A stretch of DNA of 7,367 bases from Bacillota bacterium (GTDB lineage: Bacteria > Bacillota > Clostridia > Lachnospirales > Lachnospiraceae): the NCBI GenBank assembly GCA_023428885.1, contig JAEYWQ010000184.1, positions 1-7,367 on the forward strand. The letters run 5' to 3'. This document shows, piece after piece, positions 1 through 5,937 of this stretch. The notes under the pieces are model-generated. The model made no database searches. It saw only the letters and a list, made by a program, of their open reading frames with translations, and had not been told where the DNA came from. Positions within the stretch are counted from its first letter, which is position 1; the number at the start of each line of letters is the position of its first letter. The position numbers and the translations under genes are program-made.

Positions 1-44
1 CTCCATGCACAATCAAAGATAAGCGCTCAAAATATACTTCACAC

Positions 45-84
45 AAGGAAAGGTTACTATTAGCCGCAAGGCTTCATAGTAACC
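45..84 (-). terminator. Possible intrinsic terminator (hairpin) after pgsA
   Basis: A perfect 9-bp inverted repeat, GGTTACTAT (52-60) and ATAGTAACC (76-84), encloses an inner 4-bp stem AGCC/GGCT (62-65, 70-73) around a 4-nt loop. Read on the minus strand the hairpin lies about 53 nt after the pgsA stop codon and is followed by a weak T-rich run, TTTCCTT (51 down to 45). Position and direction fit a terminator of the rimO-pgsA unit. The interrupted T run and the A/T-rich outer stem make this uncertain. It could instead be a dispersed palindromic repeat. Nothing else I can name lies in 1-137; an ATG on the minus strand at position 6 is too close to the edge to judge. Confidence 0.5.
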
Positions 85-137
85 GTTTATGCATACAAAA
101 AGCAATAAGGACACTTTGCTATATGACTATCTTTAAA

Positions 138-680
138 TTACATTTTACCATCTAAGATTATGTTTCGGTTCTTCACTAAATAGTCCACCAAGGAGATTAC
201 TGTTAATGCGAATGATACCCATAAGAAAATTTGCTCCAGGACATTAATCGCGGGATTATCCAAATTCACAATAAATAAGACACACATAACCATCTGAGTA
301 GCCGTTTTAAACTTTCCCCAGTAGCTTGCAGCCAAGACAAGCCCATTATCTGAAGCAACCAAACGGAACCCTGAGATAATAAACTCTCTTGCAACGATTA
401 CGATAACCATCCAAGCCGGTACCAAACCTGATTCTACAAAACAAATCAAAGCAGAGCATACAAGTAATTTATCGGCCAATGGATCCATAAACTTACCAAA
501 ATTCGTAACAAGATTATATTTTCTTGCCAGATAGCCATCAATAAAGTCGGAACAACTAGCAATCGCAAATATAGCGGCTGCAAATATTTGCCCATTAGGA
601 ATATTCGGTGATAACATCAGTACTAGAAATACTGGAATCATAATAACCCTAAAAACCGTAATCTTATTTGGCAGATTCAT
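138..680 (-). CDS. pgsA: CDP-diacylglycerol--glycerol-3-phosphate 3-phosphatidyltransferase (phosphatidylglycerophosphate synthase)
   Basis: This integral membrane enzyme joins CDP-diacylglycerol and sn-glycerol 3-phosphate to give phosphatidylglycerophosphate and CMP, the committed step to phosphatidylglycerol and cardiolipin. The 180-residue product has the usual length for bacterial PgsA. The CDP-alcohol phosphotransferase signature is complete: D45, D48, G49, A52 and R53 (DFIDGYLAR), then G62, D66 and D70 (GKFMDPLAD). These are the metal- and CDP-binding residues of the family. The N-terminus (NLPNKITVFR) is also typical of PgsA, and hydrophobic stretches near 7-26, 30-44, 73-98, 125-142 and 148-168 fit a polytopic protein. 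The start is supported by AAGGAGG (686-692) 5 nt before the ATG. It follows rimO by 16 nt, so the two are almost certainly co-transcribed, a pairing common in Clostridia. Confidence 0.96.
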   Translation of the reverse strand: MNLPNKITVFRVIMIPVFLVLMLSPNIPNGQIFAAAIFAIASCSDFIDGYLARKYNLVTNFGKFMDPLADKLLVCSALICFVESGLVPAWMVIVIVAREFIISGFRLVASDNGLVLAASYWGKFKTATQMVMCVLFIVNLDNPAINVLEQIFLWVSFALTVISLVDYLVKNRNIILDGKM

Positions 681-696
681 ACTTTCCTCCTTAAGC

Positions 697-2019
697 CTAT
701 TCGGCTGTCCCTATTAAATCATATTCTTTCGCTTGTGTTACGAGAACATCAACAAATTCTCCTGACATCAATTCATCTGGCGTATTCACAAAGATATACC
801 CATCAATATTCGGTGCATCCATATACGTACGTCCGATAAATATCCCCTCTTCCACGAGTTTTCCCTCTATCAAGACTTTTAAACGACGAGATACCATAGA
901 CTTAGCATGTTCAAACGCTATTTTTTGCTGTAACTTCATTAATTCTTTCTGCCGTGCTACTTTTACCTTCTTTAATACCTGATTTGGCATCTTCGCTGCT
1001 GGTGTATCTTCTTCCTTAGAGTAAGTAAATACTCCTAAGCGTGTAAATTTCATCTCAGAAACAAAAGCCTTTAATATCTCATGATCTTCCTCGGTCTCCC
1101 CTGGAAAACCTGTTATTAAGGAAGTTCGAAGAGCTATATCTGGAATATTCTCACGAAGTTTACCAATTAAGTTACGTAATTCTTGATTTGTTGTTCTTCT
1201 TCCCATGCGTTTTAAGATATCATCGGATGCATGTTGAATTGGAATATCTAAATAATGGCAGATTTTAGGTTCTGTCTTAATTACCTCGATTAACTCGTCC
1301 GTAATTTCCTCCGGGTAACAATATTGAATACGTACCCATTCCAAACCTTCAATTGCACAGAGCTTTCTTAATAGTTTTGGAAGAGTCTTCTCTCCATATA
1401 AATCAACACCGTAAACCGTAGTCTCTTGCGCTATAATGATTAGTTCCTTTACTCCGCCTTCTACTAGAAATCTAGCTTCTTCTAAGAGCTGTTCCATTGG
1501 AACACTTCGATAATTTCCACGAATCTTTGGAATAACGCAATAGGTGCAGTGCTTATCACAACCTTCTGCAATCTTTAGATAAGAGAAAAATCCTCCCGTT
1601 GTATTCACACGATTGGTCTTAACCTTTGTTAAGTAATCGATATCTTTGAACTCGTATGTCCTCTCACCATTTAATACGCGATCAATCACATCATTAATGG
1701 CATCATAGCTAGAAGCACCTAATAAAGCATCCACTTCCGGGATTTCATTTAGGATATCATCCTTATAGCGTTGAGCCAAGCAACCTGTTACAATTAAACC
1801 CTTTAGATTACCTGTTTTCTTGTATTCTGCCATCTCAAGAATTGTATTAATACTCTCTTCTTTGGCATCATTGATAAAGCAACATGTATTTACGATGATG
1901 ATATCCGCTTTCGTCTCATCATCTGTAATATTCAATCCATGTTCTTTTATTAAACCTAGCATTACCTCGCTGTCAACTAAATTCTTGTCACAACCGAGTG
2001 AGATAAAAAATATATTCAT
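697..2019 (-). CDS. rimO: Ribosomal protein uS12 methylthiotransferase RimO
   Basis: This radical-SAM enzyme adds a methylthio group to the conserved aspartate of ribosomal protein uS12 (Asp89 in E. coli). At 440 residues it matches E. coli RimO in length. The N-terminal methylthiotransferase domain carries the three auxiliary-cluster cysteines, C10 (SLGCDKN), C46 (VNTCCF) and C80 (VTGCLAQR). The radical-SAM domain has CxxxCxxC at C154, C158 and C161 (GCDKHCTYC). A TRAM domain fills roughly 373-436. The N-terminal SLGCxKNLVDSE motif separates RimO from MiaB, which has YGCQMN there; this copy has D11 where proline is common (CPKN). The ATG at 2019 is preceded by AAGAAAGG (2027-2034), a moderate ribosome binding site. 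The gene is the first of a rimO-pgsA unit, with a candidate promoter at 2101-2128. Confidence 0.96.
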   Translation of the reverse strand: MNIFFISLGCDKNLVDSEVMLGLIKEHGLNITDDETKADIIIVNTCCFINDAKEESINTILEMAEYKKTGNLKGLIVTGCLAQRYKDDILNEIPEVDALLGASSYDAINDVIDRVLNGERTYEFKDIDYLTKVKTNRVNTTGGFFSYLKIAEGCDKHCTYCVIPKIRGNYRSVPMEQLLEEARFLVEGGVKELIIIAQETTVYGVDLYGEKTLPKLLRKLCAIEGLEWVRIQYCYPEEITDELIEVIKTEPKICHYLDIPIQHASDDILKRMGRRTTNQELRNLIGKLRENIPDIALRTSLITGFPGETEEDHEILKAFVSEMKFTRLGVFTYSKEEDTPAAKMPNQVLKKVKVARQKELMKLQQKIAFEHAKSMVSRRLKVLIEGKLVEEGIFIGRTYMDAPNIDGYIFVNTPDELMSGEFVDVLVTQAKEYDLIGTAE

Positions 2020-2042
2020 TATAAAACCTTTCTTAAGCTTAT

Positions 2043-2054
2043 TCTATGCATAGA
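2043..2054. repeat. 12-bp perfect palindrome in the rimO leader
   Basis: TCTATGCATAGA is a perfect palindrome lying between the candidate promoter and the rimO ribosome binding site. It could be a protein-binding site or simply chance in AT-rich DNA. No known operator consensus is recognised. Confidence 0.3.
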
Positions 2055-2100
2055 TAGCATAATCTTGGATATTTCTTCACGTTTTTCCTACCATCAACTA

Positions 2101-2128
2101 ATTGTAACAGTTTTTATTAGAAATTCAA
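2101..2128 (-). promoter_or_regulatory. Candidate sigma-A promoter for rimO-pgsA
   Basis: On the minus strand a -35 box TTGAAT (2123-2128) and a -10 box TACAAT (2101-2106) are separated by 16 nt. Each differs from consensus at one or two positions. The expected start of transcription is near 2094, giving a leader of about 75 nt to the rimO ATG. The 184-nt gap after folD (2020-2203) holds this promoter. I could not find a convincing terminator for folD in the gap, so read-through from upstream is also possible. An inverted repeat AAATTC-N6-GAATTT (2121-2138) overlaps the -35 box. Confidence 0.5.
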
Positions 2129-2203
2129 ATAGGAATTTAATAGTTTTATTTATTTTAGTAAAATTTCATGAATAAAACCATTAATATAACGTGATGATGT
2201 CTC

Positions 2204-3040
2204 TTATAATACGCTTTCTACACAGTTATTCATTAGCATGGCAATTGTCATTGGCCCCACCCCGCCTGGAACCGGTGTTATTGCACTTACATGATCAATT
2301 ACATCATCAAAATCAACGTCACCGCAAAGTTTCTTATTCTCATCGCGATGAATTCCTACATCGATAACTACAGCACCATCTTTAACGTATTCCTTGGTCA
2401 AAAAACGAGCTTTACCAATAGCCACCACTAAAATGTCAGCACGTTTTGTAATCTCTGATAAATTTTTTGTTCTGGAATGACAGATCGTTACTGTTCCATT
2501 CTCTCGTAATAAGAGAAGGGCCATCGGCTTGCCAACAATATTACTACGGCCTAAAACAACACATTCTTTGCCTTCAATCTCAATTCCAGAACGCTTAAGA
2601 AGCTGAATCACTCCTGCTGGTGTACAAGATACAAAACCTTTTTGACCTATACTTAATGTACCAACACTTTGTGGATGAAAGCCGTCCACATCCTTTTGAG
2701 GTGCTATGGTTTGAATAACCAGATCCTCGTTTATGTGCTTTGGTAATGGAAGCTGAACTAAGATACCATTCACATCTTCTCTTTCATTTAAAGCTTTAAT
2801 TATGGTTAACAACTCCTCTTGGCTAGTGTCTTCTGCTAGTTCATAAGCAAGAGAACGGATACCAATATATTCACAAGCTTTTTTCTTATTACCAACATAA
2901 ACTGTGGAAGCCGGATCTTGTCCAACCTGTATTACTGCTAATGTTACTTCTTTGTTATCTTGACGTAAGGCAATCACTTTACTCTTAAGCTCATCTTTAA
3001 TTTCTGCAGATATTTTTTTACCATCAATTAATAGCGCCAT
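2204..3040 (-). CDS. folD: Bifunctional methylenetetrahydrofolate dehydrogenase / methenyltetrahydrofolate cyclohydrolase
   Basis: This cytosolic enzyme interconverts 5,10-methylene-THF and 5,10-methenyl-THF with NADP(H) and hydrolyses the latter to 10-formyl-THF, supplying one-carbon units for purines, formyl-Met and, in some anaerobes, formate metabolism. The 278-residue product has the normal family length. Visible motifs are the catalytic pair Y48 and K52 (YVGNK), the VQLPLP loop at 95-100 with Q96, KDVDGFHP at 116-123, the dinucleotide-binding GRSNIVGKP at 164-172, HSRT at 188-191, and the C-terminal TPVPGGVGPMT at 255-265. The start is placed at the ATG at 3040 because AAAGGCGG (3048-3055) lies 7 nt upstream. 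The longer frame begins with TTG and would bury this site in coding sequence. Only 19 nt separate it from the hydratase stop codon, so it is probably co-transcribed with that gene. Confidence 0.96.
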   Translation of the reverse strand: MALLIDGKKISAEIKDELKSKVIALRQDNKEVTLAVIQVGQDPASTVYVGNKKKACEYIGIRSLAYELAEDTSQEELLTIIKALNEREDVNGILVQLPLPKHINEDLVIQTIAPQKDVDGFHPQSVGTLSIGQKGFVSCTPAGVIQLLKRSGIEIEGKECVVLGRSNIVGKPMALLLLRENGTVTICHSRTKNLSEITKRADILVVAIGKARFLTKEYVKDGAVVIDVGIHRDENKKLCGDVDFDDVIDHVSAITPVPGGVGPMTIAMLMNNCVESVL

Positions 3041-3047
3041 CACGTTA

Positions 3048-3055
3048 CCGCCTTT
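3048..3055 (-). promoter_or_regulatory. Ribosome binding site that fixes the folD start
   Basis: AAAGGCGG on the minus strand sits 7 nt before the ATG at 3040 and just after the hydratase stop codon (3060-3062). It favours the 278-residue FolD over an extension of six residues from the TTG at 3058. Confidence 0.75.
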
Positions 3056-3059
3056 CAAT

Positions 3060-5351
3060 CTAAGCTCTATAATAGTTAATCAAACAACCCTTCAAGATTA
3101 TTTCTCTTTCATCCTCTGTCAATTCACCTAGCTTTAAGCTAAACTCCTTCATGTCATCAGAAACAACATAAGCCTGAATCTCGGAAACCTTATTCTCTAT
3201 GGCTGCTTTCACACCCCTTATATAGAGATAATCACCATTCTTGAATGGGATGTCCTCTGGTAATAGGAAGGGAAGCATACCCCAGTTAATTAAGTTAGAG
3301 CGATATCTCTTAGTAGCATATTCTTTTGCAATATTAGCAAGACCACCAAGTACCTTTTGACAGCTAGCTGCCTGTTCTCTTGCGGATCCATCCCCTGGTT
3401 TTACTGCATAGATCACACTACCAATCTCTGTCTCTAGAGGATTTACTGAGAACTTCTCATTGATCTTAGCAAAGGCAGATTCTACTTCCTTATTGGCTAC
3501 GTAGATTTCCTCAGCAGTTTTTGCTGTCTGACGTGCCTTTTCAGCCACTTGTACTTCTTTTGCTTTTCCTACATAAGCAGGGTCTTTTCTTGATAGAGTA
3601 AACTCTGCTAAACCAAGTGGATTGGAACGATAGGATGAAGTCTCACCAGATGGAATTAATTCATCCGTTGTAGTCACAGGATCATGAATTACAGAAACCA
3701 CCTTAAGTAGCATATCTTCCGTTAAGCTTCCCATTGCAGGCCAATCTACAATTCCTGGGCCAAACTTAACTTCTGCACTAGGATCTGCTTTACCAACACC
3801 GTTGTAGACTCTATTTTCATAGATTTTACTATCAAAGAAATATTTAGGTTTGCCATAGTTAACATCTATATCTTCAGCGCTTGTTAAGTATCCCTTGTTG
3901 GCTGCAGTTGCTGCAATGGAACGAGCATCCATCAAGGCAACAGAAGCGACTTGTCCAGCAGTTACTTTAGATCCCTCACGGTTTGGGAAGTTTCTTGTGG
4001 AGTGACGGATGCTTAATCCATTGTTAGCAGGTACGTCACCTGCACCAAAGCAAGGTCCGCAGAATGCGGTACGAATGGTTGCACCAGTTTCCATTAATTT
4101 AGCCACAGCGCCATTCTTAACTAATTCCATAAAGATTGGCTGACTTGCTGGATAAACACTTAATGAGAATTCATCTGCTCCAATATACTTACCATCTAAG
4201 ATATCTGCCGCATCACAGATATTCTCAAAGCCACCGCCGGCACAACCTGCGATTACGCCTTGTTCAATGTAGAGCTTCCCATTACGAATCTTGTCCGTTA
4301 AGGTGTATTTCACCTTATTATTATCAAGACTTACCAAAGCTTTCTTTTCCACTTCGCGTAACACATCGGAAAGATTTGCATTCAATTCATCGATGGTATA
4401 AACATTGCTTGGATGGAATGGCATTGCAATCATTGGCTTAATTTCAGATAAGTCTACTGTAATCATACCATCATAGTATGTAACCTCACCAAGATTTAAT
4501 TCTTTATATTCTGAAGCGCGATAATGTGTCTCATAAAATTCTTTCACTTTATAATCGGTTTTCCAGATAGAGGATAAACATGTGGTTTCTGTTGTCATAA
4601 CATCCACACCGATTCTAAAATCTACGCTTAGCTTGTCTACACCATCACCAAAGAACTCCATCACTTTATTATTGACATAGCCATTTGCAAAGGTAGCACC
4701 AATAATAGCAAGGGCGATATCTTGAGGACCGACACCCTTTCTTGGTTTACCCGTTAGGTAAACACCTACTACCTTAGGCATATTAATATCATAGGTTTTA
4801 TTTAATAACTGTTTTACAAGTTCAGGTCCGCCCTCACCGATTGCCATGGTACCAAGAGCACCATATCTGGTATGGCTATCAGAACCTAAGATCATCTTCC
4901 CACCACCTGCAAGCATTTCACGGGCAAACTGATGGATAACTGCCTGATGAGGAGGTACATACATACCGCCGTAACGTTTTGCACATGATAAACCAAACAT
5001 ATGATCATCTTCATTAATTGTACCACCAACAGCACATAGACTATTGTGACAGTTGGTTAATACATAAGGTACAGGAAATTCAGTTAAGCCACTGGCTCTT
5101 GCTGTTTGAATAATTCCTACAAAGGTAATATCATGAGAGGTTAGTTTATCGAACTTAATCTTTAACTTATCCATGTTACCAGATGTGTTATGAGAACTTA
5201 AGATTCCATATGCAATTGTTTGGCTTGCTGCCTCTTCCTTAGATACATTTTTACCAGTATGGTGTAAAATTGCAGAGGATGCTTCCTCGTTATCTTCTAC
5301 AATCGTATTGCCATTGATTACATAGGCACCTTTTTCATATAGCTTAATCAT
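3060..5351 (-). CDS. Aconitase-superfamily hydratase, substrate unknown
   Basis: A 763-residue [4Fe-4S] hydro-lyase of the aconitase superfamily, presumably cytosolic. The aconitase core is clear: DSHT at 158-161, the KVMEFFGDGV segment with E232, cluster cysteine C370 (IAGCAGGGF), the second cluster motif CGPC at 431-434, and TRNFPNR at 452-458 matching the substrate-binding RNFxxR of aconitases. The C-terminal swivel domain has GDGSAREQ at 653-660 with the expected serine (S656) and arginine (R658). Several positions depart from true aconitases: NCHNSL replaces the usual DH motif near residue 101, AG replaces TN after the first cluster cysteine, and Q660 replaces histidine. It resembles the poorly characterised hydratase group that includes E. 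coli YbhJ (about 750 residues), so citrate may not be its substrate. The ATG at 5351 is chosen for its GGGAGG site 7 nt upstream. folD follows after 19 nt. Confidence 0.85.
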   Translation of the reverse strand: MIKLYEKGAYVINGNTIVEDNEEASSAILHHTGKNVSKEEAASQTIAYGILSSHNTSGNMDKLKIKFDKLTSHDITFVGIIQTARASGLTEFPVPYVLTNCHNSLCAVGGTINEDDHMFGLSCAKRYGGMYVPPHQAVIHQFAREMLAGGGKMILGSDSHTRYGALGTMAIGEGGPELVKQLLNKTYDINMPKVVGVYLTGKPRKGVGPQDIALAIIGATFANGYVNNKVMEFFGDGVDKLSVDFRIGVDVMTTETTCLSSIWKTDYKVKEFYETHYRASEYKELNLGEVTYYDGMITVDLSEIKPMIAMPFHPSNVYTIDELNANLSDVLREVEKKALVSLDNNKVKYTLTDKIRNGKLYIEQGVIAGCAGGGFENICDAADILDGKYIGADEFSLSVYPASQPIFMELVKNGAVAKLMETGATIRTAFCGPCFGAGDVPANNGLSIRHSTRNFPNREGSKVTAGQVASVALMDARSIAATAANKGYLTSAEDIDVNYGKPKYFFDSKIYENRVYNGVGKADPSAEVKFGPGIVDWPAMGSLTEDMLLKVVSVIHDPVTTTDELIPSGETSSYRSNPLGLAEFTLSRKDPAYVGKAKEVQVAEKARQTAKTAEEIYVANKEVESAFAKINEKFSVNPLETEIGSVIYAVKPGDGSAREQAASCQKVLGGLANIAKEYATKRYRSNLINWGMLPFLLPEDIPFKNGDYLYIRGVKAAIENKVSEIQAYVVSDDMKEFSLKLGELTEDEREIILKGCLINYYRA

Positions 5352-5358
5352 AATACAA

Positions 5359-5364
5359 CCTCCC
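5359..5364 (-). promoter_or_regulatory. Ribosome binding site that fixes the hydratase start
   Basis: GGGAGG on the minus strand, 7 nt before the ATG at 5351. The in-frame ATG at 5420 has no such site, and the extra 23 residues it would add (rich in I, N and F) do not look like part of the family. It also lies within the candidate promoter. Confidence 0.85.
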
Positions 5365-5401
5365 AAGTGAATTTTAAAATGCCGCATTACAGGCCTATTT
5401 A

Positions 5402-5430
5402 ATATTATTATGAAGTTCATGTAAAATCAA
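5402..5430 (-). promoter_or_regulatory. Candidate promoter for the hydratase-folD unit
   Basis: On the minus strand TTGATT (5425-5430) and TAATAT (5402-5407) are separated by 17 nt. Each box matches the sigma-A consensus at four of six positions. The start of transcription would be near 5395, leaving a leader of about 44 nt. The 116-nt gap shows no clear terminator for the preceding DUF1622 gene, so read-through is possible. An 8-bp inverted repeat, TAAAATGC (5375-5382) and GCATTTTA (5431-5438), flanks the promoter. Confidence 0.35.
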
Positions 5431-5467
5431 GCATTTTATTGCGGTAAAGTAAAAAATTATAGAGCCT

Positions 5468-5806
5468 TTATTTTTTTGCTTCTTTACTCTCGCGATTGAT
5501 TTCTTCTATTTTGATTTCCCAATGTATGAGAAAAGTAAGTGCTGCACGTAATAAAATAATACCACCAACCGTCAAGAGTTCCATGTAATCCCTAACAATT
5601 ACGGTTCGTAGGATTTCACTACCAAGTTTAAATTCCAGCCCCATAGCCATACCTTTGGCTAAATTCAAACGGGTGGAATCTTTTCTTCGAATATATTCAT
5701 AGATTCCCCTTGCACCAGCAATGATTAGAACTCCGATACCAATATACTCAAAGAGTAATATCGCAGCTTCCACAATCCATTCAAGTAGTTCGTGAGCTAA
5801 TTCCAT
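5468..5806 (-). CDS. DUF1622 family small membrane protein
   Basis: A 112-residue protein of unknown function that matches DUF1622 by eye: a hydrophobic N-terminal helix, then RLNLAKGMAMGLEFKLGSEI (46-65) with the conserved LEFKLGSEILRT core, then a second hydrophobic stretch ending in RAALTFLIHWEI (87-98). Predicted membrane helices are about 14-33 and 74-96, with a conserved amphipathic or re-entrant segment between them and a charged, lysine- and glutamate-rich C-terminal tail (99-112). There is no signal-peptide cleavage site and no catalytic motif. The start is well supported by GGGAGG (5813-5818) 6 nt before the ATG. The gene sits alone between the transporter terminator and the hydratase promoter, so its neighbours give little clue to its role. 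Family members are sometimes suggested to be transporters or channels, but I cannot support that here. Confidence 0.85.
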   Translation of the reverse strand: MELAHELLEWIVEAAILLFEYIGIGVLIIAGARGIYEYIRRKDSTRLNLAKGMAMGLEFKLGSEILRTVIVRDYMELLTVGGIILLRAALTFLIHWEIKIEEINRESKEAKK

Positions 5807-5826
5807 GTGATACCTCCCATATTAGC

Positions 5827-5858
5827 GGTAATTCTTTAAATGACATTTACCAATTACC
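5827..5858. repeat. 32-nt dyad symmetry just upstream of the DUF1622 ribosome binding site
   Basis: Outer arms GGTAATT (5827-5833) and AATTACC (5852-5858) enclose an inner near-palindrome TAAATG-A-CATTTA (5837-5849) on nearly the same centre. If transcribed it would form an interrupted hairpin ending 8 nt before the ribosome binding site (5813-5818). As DNA it could be an operator. No known regulator consensus is recognised. Confidence 0.5.
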
Positions 5859-5875
5859 ATCTTTTTATTTACCAA
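5845..5875 (-). repeat. Direct repeat TTGGTAAAT, two copies 22 bp apart
   Basis: On the minus strand TTGGTAAAT occurs at 5867-5875 and 5845-5853, a 22-bp period close to two helical turns. A further GGTAAT lies between them and an oppositely oriented copy lies at 5827-5832. Repeated half-sites on one face of the helix are typical of regulator-binding regions. Function is inferred only. Confidence 0.45.
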
Positions 5876-5878
5876 GAT

Positions 5879-5907
5879 ATTATATATAGAAATATTATAT
5901 ACAAAAA
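5879..5907 (-). promoter_or_regulatory. Candidate promoter for the DUF1622 gene
   Basis: A perfect -10 hexamer TATAAT (5879-5884) lies on the minus strand. The only -35 candidate at 17-nt spacing is the poor TTTTTG (5902-5907), which belongs to the T tract of the preceding terminator. Transcription would start near 5872, inside the TTGGTAAAT repeat region. A strong terminator immediately upstream means the gene needs its own promoter, which supports this call indirectly. The region is so AT-rich that the hexamer alone is weak evidence. Confidence 0.35.
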
Positions 5908-5931
5908 AGCTGGCGATTCCTCGCCAGCTTT
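5903..5931 (-). terminator. Intrinsic terminator of the sugar transporter operon
   Basis: An 11-bp stem with GC-rich core (AGCTGGCGA at 5908-5916 pairing with TCGCCAGCT at 5921-5929, extended by two A-T pairs) closes a 4-nt loop. On the minus strand it is followed by a run of six T residues (5908 down to 5903). It begins 6 nt after the stop codon of the MalG-type permease, so the transporter operon ends there. Confidence 0.93.
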
Positions 5932-5937
5932 ATCTTA

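Noticed and set aside
97..120. Second small hairpin (AGCAA/TTGCT) followed by TTTTT on the minus strand, 17 nt after pgsA
   Set aside because: The stem is only 5 bp with a 10-nt loop and two G-C pairs, too weak to call a terminator, although it could assist the hairpin at 52-84.
1820..2053. Open frame of 77 codons on the plus strand
   Set aside because: It lies antisense to the start of rimO, has no family resemblance and no good ribosome binding site. RimO is unambiguous on the other strand.
3041..3058. TTG at 3058 as the folD start
   Set aside because: It would place the ribosome binding site AAAGGCGG inside the gene and add residues (KGGNV) that simply translate that site. The ATG at 3040 fits better.
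4136..4441. Open frame of 101 codons on the plus strand
   Set aside because: It is antisense inside the hydratase gene. Its composition (rich in H, R, L, S and Y) is typical of a shadow frame.
5352..5420. ATG at 5420 as the hydratase start
   Set aside because: It has no ribosome binding site and lies within the candidate promoter, while GGGAGG precedes the ATG at 5351 at ideal spacing.
5352..5467. Catabolite-responsive (CcpA) or Rex-type operator at the hydratase promoter
   Set aside because: No stretch fits the cre or Rex consensus well enough; the GCGG-containing segments miss key bases.
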